Assembly (NCBI GenBank): GCA_017521285.1
Contig: JAFXDG010000076.1
Location: forward strand, 1-35,226
Origin: Bacteroidaceae bacterium
Lineage (GTDB): Bacteria; Bacteroidota; Bacteroidia; Bacteroidales; Bacteroidaceae
Direction of reading: 5' to 3'
Length of the DNA stretch: 35,226 nucleotides
The position numbers and the translations under genes were made by a program. The notes under the pieces are model-generated. The model searched no databases. It was not told the DNA's origin and saw only the letters and a program-made list of their open reading frames with translations. This document shows positions 10,358 through 18,521 of the stretch, one piece after another; the first letter of the stretch is position 1; each line of letters begins with the position of its first letter.

Positions 10358-12775
10358 ATGAAGCGAATTGTATTTTTATTGACCCTGATGATAGCGGCTA
10401 CGACGGCCGTATGGAGCCAACAACGGCTCCCCAACAGAAGTACCAATGCCATGGGCATTGGCGATGACCTGGGAACCAACATGACCGACGAAGACCGTAG
10501 CCGTGCCCAAGAGGGTGGCGAGGGCGGAACGGATGTGGTGAACGTGCCCGTTGATGTGAACCAATGGACTCTCTCGTCCCGGTTTGGCGATGTCAGACCT
10601 GTACAGGTAGATACTTTGTGGGAATATTATCAGAATGTTCACTTGACCGAGGGGCTGCGTGGGGAATATAACCATATCGGAAACTTCGGTTCCCCCCGCT
10701 TGTCGCGCATCTTTTTTGACCGTGAGGATAGAACGCAACGCTTCTTTACCGATGTCTATGGGCAATTCTATCTGAAACCCGACCAATTCCGCTTTACCGA
10801 TACCAAGTCGCCATACACCAACCTGACTTATCATAGCGCGGGCGACAAACTGACGGGTGATGACCATTTTAAAGCTTACTTTGCTGTGAATGCCAACAAA
10901 CGTTTTGGTTTTGGATTTTTAGCGGATTACCTCTACGGACGCGGACAATACAATAGCCAATCGACCGCCTATTTCAATGGAAGTCTCTATGCCTACTATA
11001 GGGGTGAACGCTATCAGGCCTATTTCCTTGGCAGCCGCTATCACATGAAACAAGCAGAGAATGGAGGTATCACCGACGACCGATACATTACCGATCCGTT
11101 GGAAATGGCCGAGGGAGAGCGTACCTACGACCCCGAAAACATTCCTACGCGTATGGAGAGGAGTTGGAACCGCAACGAAAACTGGAACTTCTTTCTGACC
11201 CACCGTTACAGCATCGGATTCTATCGCGATGCTGATGAGGATGTGGCTGTTGGGGATACAACCCTGACGGAACCATTGCTCCCTCAGGCCAGACCGGCTG
11301 AGACCATCATAGAAACACCCGCTCCGCAACCTGTGGCCACTGGGGATGATTCTATCGCTGTTGCACCCAAACTGTTGGCTCCGTTTGTGGCTGATTCTAC
11401 TATTGCCGCCTCTGTTCCGCAAGGTGTGACTGCGGCCGATTCGGTCGCCGTATCTCTTCCGCAGACGATGGCTGTGGCCGACTCGGCTATCGCTGTACCT
11501 TTGGCTGCAGCGCCGGGAAGTGTTGCCGTTGCTCCTCAAAAGGAGATGAAAACTGAAGTCAAGAATGATGGCGATGGAGAGACTGTTTTTGTTCCCGTCA
11601 CCAGTTTCATTCACACGGCTGAAGTAAGCACCAACGAACACAGTTTTATTGCCTATCAGGAGCCGGATGACTATTATCTGCACGATTATATGCCTTACGA
11701 TTCGATTGATAAGACGACCTACCTGTCGGTGAAGAACACATTGGCTGTAGCCACCTTGGAAGGATTCAGCAAGTGGGCACAGGCGGGACTGACTGCCTTT
11801 GTCACTCATGAATACCGTCGCTTCAATCTGCCAGACACTTTGATAGGCACTATGCGTGAGTTCCGCCACCAATATACCGAGAACTCCGTAAGTGTGGGCG
11901 GACGCCTGCAACGTACACAGGGACGGACTTTGCACTACGATGTAACGGGCGAAACGGTCATTGCTGGTGATGACCTCGGACAATTCAGTCTTGAAGGGCG
12001 TGGCGATTTGAACTTCCGTCTCTTCAAAGATACAGTTCGTTTGGACGTACATGCCTTCATGAAGAATCTCCGTCCGGCTTTCTATTTCCGACATTATCAT
12101 TCGCATCACTACTGGTGGGACAATGACGATTTGGACAAAGTCTTCCGCACGCGCATCGAGGGCGGACTTACCATCGACAAAACCCGAACCCGCTTACGTG
12201 CCGGTGTGGAGAATATCAAGAACTATACTTATTTGGCCAACGCCAGCCAGCCATTGACCAACAATCAGGGTGAGACGATGGGGTTTGCCAATGCTGTCAA
12301 TGTGGCACAGTGTAGTGATAACATACAGGTGTTCACTGCCCGCCTGACGCAGGATTTCAAGTTGGGCATTTTCCACTTGGACAACGAGGTGACCTATCAG
12401 AAATCAAGCGACAATACTGTGCTGCCTCTTCCTGAATTGTCACTCTACCACAACTTTTATCTTCAGTTCAAGTTGGCCAAGGTGTTGAGTATGCAACTGG
12501 GAGCCGATGTCAGATTCTTCAGCAAATATGCCGCTCCTGATTATGCTCCTGCTTTGGGACAGTTTGTCCAGCAGAATCAGGCCGACAAAGTTGAAATCGG
12601 AGGGTATCCTTTTGTGAACGTTTATCTGAATGCCCACTTGAAGCGAACGCGCTTCTACGTGATGATGTATCATGTCAATCAGGGTATGGGTGACTCCAAC
12701 TATTTCTTGGCACCGCACTATCCCATCAATCCGCGAACCTTCCAGTTCGGTCTTTCGTGGAACTTCTATGATTGA
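10358..12775 (+). CDS. Putative porin (Porin_10-like outer-membrane beta-barrel)
   Basis: This 805-aa protein belongs to the large Bacteroidetes 'putative porin' family, whose substrate is unknown. The signal peptide is MKRIVFLLTLMIAATTAVWS, then QQRLPNRST. The body is rich in alternating aromatic strands (for example FFTDVYGQFYLKPDQFRFTD) and ends in a C-terminal strand, FQFGLSWNFYD. A low-complexity stretch at about 293-410, rich in Ala, Val, Pro and Ser with ADS(V/A/T)xA motifs, interrupts the barrel sequence and probably forms a long loop. I chose the ATG at 10358 because the in-frame extension back to 10187 is lysine- and phenylalanine-rich, crosses the operator and precedes the signal peptide. 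It is the first of four co-directional genes (gap 55 nt to the next). Confidence 0.8.
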   Translation: MKRIVFLLTLMIAATTAVWSQQRLPNRSTNAMGIGDDLGTNMTDEDRSRAQEGGEGGTDVVNVPVDVNQWTLSSRFGDVRPVQVDTLWEYYQNVHLTEGLRGEYNHIGNFGSPRLSRIFFDREDRTQRFFTDVYGQFYLKPDQFRFTDTKSPYTNLTYHSAGDKLTGDDHFKAYFAVNANKRFGFGFLADYLYGRGQYNSQSTAYFNGSLYAYYRGERYQAYFLGSRYHMKQAENGGITDDRYITDPLEMAEGERTYDPENIPTRMERSWNRNENWNFFLTHRYSIGFYRDADEDVAVGDTTLTEPLLPQARPAETIIETPAPQPVATGDDSIAVAPKLLAPFVADSTIAASVPQGVTAADSVAVSLPQTMAVADSAIAVPLAAAPGSVAVAPQKEMKTEVKNDGDGETVFVPVTSFIHTAEVSTNEHSFIAYQEPDDYYLHDYMPYDSIDKTTYLSVKNTLAVATLEGFSKWAQAGLTAFVTHEYRRFNLPDTLIGTMREFRHQYTENSVSVGGRLQRTQGRTLHYDVTGETVIAGDDLGQFSLEGRGDLNFRLFKDTVRLDVHAFMKNLRPAFYFRHYHSHHYWWDNDDLDKVFRTRIEGGLTIDKTRTRLRAGVENIKNYTYLANASQPLTNNQGETMGFANAVNVAQCSDNIQVFTARLTQDFKLGIFHLDNEVTYQKSSDNTVLPLPELSLYHNFYLQFKLAKVLSMQLGADVRFFSKYAAPDYAPALGQFVQQNQADKVEIGGYPFVNVYLNAHLKRTRFYVMMYHVNQGMGDSNYFLAPHYPINPRTFQFGLSWNFYD

Positions 12776-12830
12776 TGCCCTAATAGCTTTCGGGAAGAAC
12801 GTTTTACCTATTTATATATTATAATAAGGA

Positions 12831-13622
12831 ATGACAAGCATGGATAGACGTTACTTGAAATATCTCGTTATCGGTCTTATCATCGCCATTGTTTCGGCTT
12901 TGATGCTTCCCCAGAAAGAAGAGGAGAGGGGAGTAGGACGTGACTATGATGCTATCAGCGAGGAGGGCATACTGAGAGTTACTATGTCCTATGCGGCCAA
13001 CTCATATCATGTGGGTGATGACGGTGAGCCGGATGGATACCATTATCGTCTGGTCAGAGATTTCGCCGAAGAGCATGGTCTGCGGTTGGAGGTTATTCCC
13101 GAAATGGATGTAGCCAAGCAAGAGGCCATGCTGGCCGAAGGACGTTGCGACCTGATTGCTGACGGACACCTGCTGACCGAAGAGTATGACACCATTCACT
13201 TGCAATATACACGTCCCGTGAGGGTCGATCGCCTGTTGTTGGTGCAGCGGAAGGCTGGGGTGGACAGCCTGTGCACTCATCTGCGGAGTCAGATAGAATT
13301 GGCCGGACAGACGGTATGCATTCCCGAAAATTCTCCATTCAAACAGCGAATCAGGCACATCATGGAGGAAATAGGCGACAGCATCTACGTGGACGAAATC
13401 CCTCGCTACGGGCAAGAGCAATTGATGGCAATGGTTGCTCACGGCGACATCTGCTATGCCATCTGTGAAAAGGAGGTGGTAAACACCCACATCAGCCGTT
13501 TCCCTCAATTGGATGTCAGTTTGCCCGTCGGGTTTAACCAATTCTACTCGTGGGCGGTTGGAAGACACGCACCCGCCCTGCTCGACAGCATCAACCTTTG
13601 GCTCAGTCTAAAGCATGAATAA
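12831..13622 (+). CDS. Membrane-anchored solute-binding-protein-3-like protein
   Basis: This 263-aa protein has a single N-terminal membrane segment or uncleaved signal (residues about 11-26, VIGLIIAIVSALML). The rest resembles family 3 extracellular solute-binding domains, as found in amino-acid-binding proteins and in the N-terminal half of the lytic transglycosylase MltF. The visible pattern is GILRVTMSYAANSY, then DLIADGHLLTEEY, then QTVCIPENSPF and GDICYAICEKEVVN. No transglycosylase domain or transporter genes follow. In this family a small ligand is held between two lobes; the ligand here is unknown. It lies between the porin and the oxidoreductase, so a role tied to the envelope is inferred from position only. 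The alternative start at 12840 (MDRR) is also possible. Confidence 0.65.
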   Translation: MTSMDRRYLKYLVIGLIIAIVSALMLPQKEEERGVGRDYDAISEEGILRVTMSYAANSYHVGDDGEPDGYHYRLVRDFAEEHGLRLEVIPEMDVAKQEAMLAEGRCDLIADGHLLTEEYDTIHLQYTRPVRVDRLLLVQRKAGVDSLCTHLRSQIELAGQTVCIPENSPFKQRIRHIMEEIGDSIYVDEIPRYGQEQLMAMVAHGDICYAICEKEVVNTHISRFPQLDVSLPVGFNQFYSWAVGRHAPALLDSINLWLSLKHE

Positions 13623-13670
13623 ATTCCTGTCCGTTATTTATAATTCATAAATCAAAACCAAAGTTATTCA

Positions 13671-14651
13671 ATGAACACCGTACAATGGGGCTTTATCGGC
13701 TGCGGCGAAGCCACGGAAAAGAAGAGTGGACCGGCTTTCAGCCAAGTGGAAGGGTCGAGTGTCGTGGCTGTGATGAGCCGGAATGCCGAGAAGGCCAAGT
13801 CGTACGCTCAGCGACATGGTATCGGGAAGTGGTACACCGACGCTCAAGAGCTGGTGGATGACCCACAAGTGAACGCTGTCTATATTGCCACTCCGCCGTC
13901 GTCTCACGCCACTTTCGCAATTATGGCTATGCGGGCGGGAAAGCCGGCTTATATCGAAAAACCTATGGCTGCCAGTTACGAAGACTGTGCCCGCATTAAC
14001 CGCATCAGCGAGCAGACGGGGGTTCCCTGTTTTGTGGCCTATTATCGTCGTTATCTTCCTTATTTTCAAAAGGTGAAAGATCTTATCCGTGACGGAGCAG
14101 TGGGAAATGTTATCAATGTACAGATACACTTTGCCCAGCCTCCGCGCGATTTGGACTATAACAGCCGTAACCTTCCTTGGCGTGTATTGCCTGTCATCTC
14201 GGGCGGCGGATATTTTTACGACCTTGCACCTCACCAACTTGACCTTTTGCAAGATATGTTTGGTGTCATTCTTCGTGCTCAGGGCTATACCAGCAACCGG
14301 GGTGGTCTCTATGAGGCTGAAGACACTCTGAGCGCCAGTTTCCAGTTCGATAGTGGACTGCCAGGTTCGGGCTCGTGGTGCTTTGTTGCCCATGAATCGG
14401 CCAAGGAAGACTGCATTGAAGTCATTGGTGACCGTGGAATGCTAAGTTTCTCCGTATTTACTTTTGAACCTATCGTGTTGCATAATGAACAGGGGGTACA
14501 ACGCTTCGACATACCCAATCCCAAATATGTGCAGCAACCGTTGATCCAACGTGTGGTGGACCACTTGCTGAAGCGGGGCGTGTGCACTTGTGACAACATC
14601 AGTGCTACGCCGACGAATTGGGTGATGGACAAAATTCTGGGAAAACTATGA
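13671..14651 (+). CDS. Gfo/Idh/MocA-family NAD(P)-dependent oxidoreductase
   Basis: This 326-aa cytoplasmic enzyme has the Rossmann start QWGFIGCGEATEKKSGPAF. The family's EKP motif lies at about 97-99 in KPAYIEKPMAASYEDC, and the substrate-side motif SGGGYFYDLAPHQLDLL lies near 180-195, where the conserved histidine/aspartate pair supports catalysis in relatives. Such enzymes oxidise or reduce sugars, inositols and related polyols with NAD(P). The substrate cannot be told from sequence. Its TGA stop overlaps the ATG of the next gene by 4 bp (ATGA), so the two are translationally coupled. Confidence 0.85.
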   Translation: MNTVQWGFIGCGEATEKKSGPAFSQVEGSSVVAVMSRNAEKAKSYAQRHGIGKWYTDAQELVDDPQVNAVYIATPPSSHATFAIMAMRAGKPAYIEKPMAASYEDCARINRISEQTGVPCFVAYYRRYLPYFQKVKDLIRDGAVGNVINVQIHFAQPPRDLDYNSRNLPWRVLPVISGGGYFYDLAPHQLDLLQDMFGVILRAQGYTSNRGGLYEAEDTLSASFQFDSGLPGSGSWCFVAHESAKEDCIEVIGDRGMLSFSVFTFEPIVLHNEQGVQRFDIPNPKYVQQPLIQRVVDHLLKRGVCTCDNISATPTNWVMDKILGKL

Positions 14652-15763
14652 GACGTTGGATGTTCCTCATGTTGTTCTTGCCTTTCGGCCTAAAGGCCCA
14701 AACGGTTTTACCTGTTTCCGAATCTGGTGGGGCTGTCACCGTTAAGACAGATTCTGTGGCTACAGTGAAGCAGAAAAGGAACATCCTGACCAAGGTACGT
14801 GATGCTATTGTGTGGTATCTCGACTACTACGACTATGACACGGCTTACATCAGCCCACCAAAGTTCTATTATACGCTGATGGTGCAACAGAGTGCAAGTT
14901 TTGAACAATACACTATCCGTACCACGGGCGAACGGTCTCAGATGTTACGCTTTGCTCCCGATCATAGCTACAAATTGGGGGCATATTTCGGATGGCATGG
15001 ATTTTTTCTCGGTGCATCAGTCAATGCGGATGAACTTTTTTCCAAACGAAACGGAACGAACAAGAAGACGGAGTATTTCGTCAATCTCTATGGAGCCAAG
15101 GTTGGCGCCGATTTCTTCTATCGTCGGACGGGGAATGATTTTAAGATTCGTCGCGCTGACGGATTTGGACCAAATGGGACGGATCTTCCCGAACTCGGCG
15201 GTATGGACTTCAATGGTCTGAAGGTGCGTGCTATGGGGTTTAATGTATATTACGTCTTCAACAACAAACACTTTTCGTATCCCGCTGCCTATGCACAAAC
15301 GACCGTACAGAAAATCAGCAGAGGTACATTGGTCGCCGGATTCTCGTGGTCTCGTCATCATTTGGATTTCAATCATCACCTGTTGCCCGACCCTATCTGC
15401 GAAACCCTAAGCGATGACCTGAAGTTCAAGCAGGTGAAATATGTGGACTTCAATATCAATTTCGGATATGCCTTCAATTGGGAGTTTGTCGATAACTGTT
15501 TGTTGGCCGTAGCACTAACTCCTGCTGTTGCCTACAAGTCGTCGCGCATCACGACGGAGAATTCAATACACAACCAGCGACACCATAATCTCAACCTTGA
15601 CTTCATAACCCGGACTGGTTTGGTGTATAACAACAACCGCTTTTTCGCCGGAGTCTCGGCGGTGGCTCACGTTTATCAGTACTATCAGCGGAATTTTGCT
15701 TTGACGGACAATTTCGGCATCGTAAATCTTTATGCCGGATTCAATTTCGGACGCAGGAAATAA
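14648..15763 (+). CDS. DUF4421-family outer-membrane-like protein
   Basis: A 371-aa exported protein with signal peptide MRRWMFLMLFLPFGLKAQ. The body has alternating aromatic strands and the segment RNGTNKKTEYFVNLYGAKVG followed by FFYRRTGNDFKI, which I recognise as typical of DUF4421 proteins of Bacteroidales. It ends with a beta-signal-like strand NLYAGFNFGRRK, suggesting an outer-membrane barrel. The function of the family is not known. I chose the ATG at 14648 rather than the upstream in-frame ATG at 14618 because the signal peptide begins there and the start overlaps the previous stop. It is the last gene of the porin block. Confidence 0.75.
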   Translation: MRRWMFLMLFLPFGLKAQTVLPVSESGGAVTVKTDSVATVKQKRNILTKVRDAIVWYLDYYDYDTAYISPPKFYYTLMVQQSASFEQYTIRTTGERSQMLRFAPDHSYKLGAYFGWHGFFLGASVNADELFSKRNGTNKKTEYFVNLYGAKVGADFFYRRTGNDFKIRRADGFGPNGTDLPELGGMDFNGLKVRAMGFNVYYVFNNKHFSYPAAYAQTTVQKISRGTLVAGFSWSRHHLDFNHHLLPDPICETLSDDLKFKQVKYVDFNINFGYAFNWEFVDNCLLAVALTPAVAYKSSRITTENSIHNQRHHNLNLDFITRTGLVYNNNRFFAGVSAVAHVYQYYQRNFALTDNFGIVNLYAGFNFGRRK

Positions 15764-15811
15764 GGTCGGAAAAATACGGTTTGCGTTTTTGAGTAGATTG
15801 TCAGATAAAAA

Positions 15812-15847
15812 AGACAGGTGTCCACACTTTGCGGCGGACACCTGTCT
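15812..15847 (-). terminator. Terminator of the lacI-MFS unit
   Basis: A perfect 12-bp stem (AGACAGGTGTCC / GGACACCTGTCT) with a 12-nt loop. Read on the minus strand it is followed by a run of six T, so it terminates transcription from the MFS gene. On the plus side the downstream sequence is not T-rich. Confidence 0.8.
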
Positions 15848-15873
15848 GTGTAGTAGGGATTAATACTCCGTTT

Positions 15874-17229
15874 TTACTGTTCTTTTTCCTTGATGACAAA
15901 CACACAAGCGGCTCCAGCAAACAATAATAGACCCGCCAGTGCGAGCATGTAAGCCTCGGGGGCTGCTTCACCGACAGCGGTAGGGAAGAGGCTCAGTATG
16001 AGTCCGCCCAAAGCAGCGGCAATAATTTGCGGCAGACAGATGGTGCCGTTGAACAGTCCGAGGTAAGTGCCCATGTGTCCACCTGTCAGAGCGTTGGTCA
16101 GGATGGTGAAAGGCAATGCTAACATGGCGGCCCAAGCGCATCCAATAAGCAGGAAAGAAACAAAGATGAGGTAAGGGTCGTGGATGAAATTTGTGCTGAT
16201 GAATCCAACACCGCCGAGTACGAGGCTGAGGGCATAGATGGCCTTCAGGTTCTTGAAGCGGGGGATGATTATGGCCCACAGGACAGATCCGATAGCTTGG
16301 ACTGCAAAGAGTACGCCCACCCAGTTTCCTGCCTCCTGATATTGGGTAGAGGTGGTGTCGAGCAACCATTTACCAGTACGCTCCACCACAGGAGCATCGA
16401 AAACGTTGGCGGCTACGGTGCCGTTCGTATAAGTCCACATGAACATAAAGGCGGCCCAGCAGAAGAACTGTACGAGTCCTACTGTCCAGAAAGCTTTTGG
16501 GGCCTTTACTAACAATTTTAGCATGTTTGTTTTTTCATTTTTCTCTTCCTCAGGATTGATGCCGTGGTATTCGGCATATTCTTTCGGAGGCATCTCCTTC
16601 ACTTTTATGGTGGTGTAGATGACACAGAGGATGAGGATTGCTGCTCCGATGTAGAACGAAAAGATAACCGAATCGGGGATGACTCCCTCGGGGGCAACAT
16701 TACTGATGCCGATGAGGGCAAAAATGAAAGGGAAAAGATAACCGGCCAGCGAGCCTGCATTGCATAAGAAACTTTGGATGGAATAGGCGAGTCCTTTCTG
16801 TTTCTCGTTCACCATGTCGCCTACTAACATTTTGAAAGGTTGCATGGCCATGTTAATGCTGGTGTCGAGGAACATCAGGGCTATGAGGCCGAAGATCATG
16901 GCGGTGCTAATCGTCATACCAAAACTTCCAGCATTGGGCAGCAGGCACATAACCAGTACGGACATGGCGGCTCCTGCGAACAAATAAGGTATGCGACGGC
17001 CGAAGCGGCACCACGTCTTGTCGCTGGCTGCACCGATAATGGGTTGCACGATGATTCCCATCAATGGGGGCAGAATCCAAAAGTAGCTCAGACTGTGTGG
17101 ATCAGCACCGAGAGTGGCAAAGATGCGGCTGATGTTGGCACTTTGCAGGGCGTAAGCAATCTGTACGCCAAAGAACCCGAAACTCAGGTTCCACAATTTC
17201 CAAAAACTAAGATCAGGCTTTGTTTTCAT
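15874..17229 (-). CDS. MFS sugar transporter (maltose/maltooligosaccharide-type, SLC45/GPH-like)
   Basis: A 451-aa inner-membrane protein with about 12 hydrophobic segments. The start MKTKPDLSFWKLWNLSFGFF and the loop motif GAASDKTWCRFGRRIPYLFAG (with its conserved SDK...GRRxP pattern) are typical of bacterial disaccharide-proton symporters related to Caulobacter MalA and the eukaryotic SLC45 carriers. A charged cytoplasmic loop (KVKEMPPKEYAEYHGINPEE) lies between the two halves. It is co-transcribed with the LacI gene (42-nt gap), and its position in a starch locus makes maltose or short dextrins the likely cargo. That would feed the cytoplasmic GH77. The substrate is inferred. Confidence 0.85.
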   Translation of the reverse strand: MKTKPDLSFWKLWNLSFGFFGVQIAYALQSANISRIFATLGADPHSLSYFWILPPLMGIIVQPIIGAASDKTWCRFGRRIPYLFAGAAMSVLVMCLLPNAGSFGMTISTAMIFGLIALMFLDTSINMAMQPFKMLVGDMVNEKQKGLAYSIQSFLCNAGSLAGYLFPFIFALIGISNVAPEGVIPDSVIFSFYIGAAILILCVIYTTIKVKEMPPKEYAEYHGINPEEEKNEKTNMLKLLVKAPKAFWTVGLVQFFCWAAFMFMWTYTNGTVAANVFDAPVVERTGKWLLDTTSTQYQEAGNWVGVLFAVQAIGSVLWAIIIPRFKNLKAIYALSLVLGGVGFISTNFIHDPYLIFVSFLLIGCAWAAMLALPFTILTNALTGGHMGTYLGLFNGTICLPQIIAAALGGLILSLFPTAVGEAAPEAYMLALAGLLLFAGAACVFVIKEKEQ

Positions 17230-17271
17230 GATTTCTTTATGTTTTTTATAAGTTGTTCTAATAAATGTTCG

Positions 17272-18312
17272 TCATTCTGTCAATGGTTTCGTTGTACCTC
17301 GGACTATCAGTTTGGTCTTGATAATTCGGTTGCGGAATTTCTGCTTTTCCTCTCCTTCGGCTTCATATTCCTCAATCAGGCAGGTTGCAGCTGCTACCCC
17401 CACATCATAACCGCGTTGTTCGACGGTTGTCAGTTGTGGGTCACAACTTTTGGCTCGTATGCCGTCAGTAAAACCACAGATAGATACATCGTCGGGTATG
17501 TTGTAACCTAAGCGTTTGCATGTATATAGTACACCCAAGGCTGTGTCGTCATTGATGGTGAAGAATCCGTCGGGACGATTCTCTAAAGCCATCAGTTCGG
17601 GGGTAAGTTTTTCGGCCTCTTCGCGGTTGTCGCAGATGCGGAACAAATCTTTGTCCACTGGTAGTTTGTACTTCAGTAGGGCATCGCGATACCCGTTATA
17701 GCGGTTTTTTGAGATTTCTAAATTCATGGCTGCGCCGAAAAAGCAGATGCGGTGGCATCCAGTTTTAATCAGGTATTCGGTGGCGGTGAAAGCACCGGTA
17801 TAGTCATCAACCACTACGCGGTTAGTGATTATGTCAGTGCAGATGCGGTCGAAAAATACGATGGGGCTACCATCTTTCACCACTTCATGAAAATGGTCGT
17901 AGCAAGTAGTCTCTTTTGCTTGTGATACAATGAAACCACAGACTCTTGTCTGGCGCATAGATTCAATGATTTCCCGCTCCCGTTCGTAGGAGTCACCCGA
18001 TTGGGCAACGATAATTTGGTAGCCATGCTTGCTGCATGTTTCTTCGATGCCTGTCAGGATGCAGGAAAAATAATAATGGGTAAATTGGGGCAAGATAACA
18101 CCGATGAGTTTGGAACGTGCACCTCGGGATGAACGAAGGGTGGTTGCTAACGTGTTGGGCTGATAGCGATGTTCGCGGGCATACTCTTGAATGGCTTTCC
18201 TGCGACTCTCACTGATGTCGGGGTTGTCTTTCAAAGCGCGCGATACGGTCGAGATGGATACTCCCATTGCATCTGCAATATCTTTAATTGTAATAGGGTC
18301 TTTGCTCATCAT
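17272..18312 (-). CDS. LacI-family transcriptional regulator of the starch locus
   Basis: A 346-aa regulator. Residues about 6-50 form the LacI helix-turn-helix and hinge (ITIKDIADAMGVSISTVSRA, then YQPNTLATTLRSSR). Residues about 65-340 form the periplasmic-binding-protein-like effector domain, with KLIGVILPQFTHYYFSCILT at its start and DGFFTINDDTALGVLYTCKR and VSICGFTDG further on. A sugar effector is expected. The VSISTVSRA recognition helix is the usual partner of GCAAACGTTTGC-like sites, five promoter-linked copies of which occur here. It is divergent from GH53 across a shared operator, so autoregulation is likely. The classical sus locus uses SusR instead, and none is present. The start could also be the second Met (18309). 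Confidence 0.93.
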   Translation of the reverse strand: MMSKDPITIKDIADAMGVSISTVSRALKDNPDISESRRKAIQEYAREHRYQPNTLATTLRSSRGARSKLIGVILPQFTHYYFSCILTGIEETCSKHGYQIIVAQSGDSYEREREIIESMRQTRVCGFIVSQAKETTCYDHFHEVVKDGSPIVFFDRICTDIITNRVVVDDYTGAFTATEYLIKTGCHRICFFGAAMNLEISKNRYNGYRDALLKYKLPVDKDLFRICDNREEAEKLTPELMALENRPDGFFTINDDTALGVLYTCKRLGYNIPDDVSICGFTDGIRAKSCDPQLTTVEQRGYDVGVAAATCLIEEYEAEGEEKQKFRNRIIKTKLIVRGTTKPLTE

Positions 18313-18349
18313 GGAAAGATTTTTCAGGTAAAAACCAAGTAAACCGAGA

Positions 18350-18357
18350 CAAAGTTA
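18350..18357 (-). promoter_or_regulatory. -7 box of the lacI-MFS unit
   Basis: The minus strand reads TAACTTTG (TAnnTTTG). Its first base, 18357, is 62.5 bp from the centre of the operator at 18411-18428. No TTTG stands at the -33 spacing. The leader to the ATG is about 30-35 nt. Confidence 0.6.
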
Positions 18358-18410
18358 GTTCACTCTGTCTGATAAGTTTGGACAGCCGAATTATAATCTG
18401 AAAGAAAAAT

Positions 18411-18428
18411 AGTGCAAACGTTTGCACT
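18411..18428. promoter_or_regulatory. LacI operator shared by lacI and GH53
   Basis: AGTGCAAACGTTTGCACT is a perfect 18-bp palindrome, the best site in the window. It lies between the divergent lacI and GH53 genes, 62.5 bp from the lacI -7 box and 64.5 bp from the GH53 -7 box, so one site can serve both. Confidence 0.85.
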
Positions 18429-18483
18429 ATGAGCATTTGGAATAAAAAACTTGCGGCAGTGTGTAGGGTATTGTTTTTATTGT

Positions 18484-18491
18484 TACTTTTG
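18484..18491 (+). promoter_or_regulatory. -7 box of the GH53 gene
   Basis: TACTTTTG matches TAnnTTTG; the ATG at 18522 follows after 30 nt. There is no recognisable TTTG about 20 nt upstream, as at the other operator-linked promoters. Confidence 0.6.
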
Positions 18492-18521
18492 TGCCCAATA
18501 AACAGAATCAATACAAAAATT

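Noticed and set aside
10919-12109. 396-codon open frame antisense to the porin
   Set aside because: A shadow of the porin frame with serine/arginine-rich, motif-free sequence.
17505-17520. Half-operator GCGTTTGCATG inside the lacI coding region
   Set aside because: There is only one half-site, no dyad and no promoter at the expected distance.
18429-18521. In-frame extension of GH53
   Set aside because: It covers the promoter and starts beside the operator; a lipoprotein signal begins at 18522.
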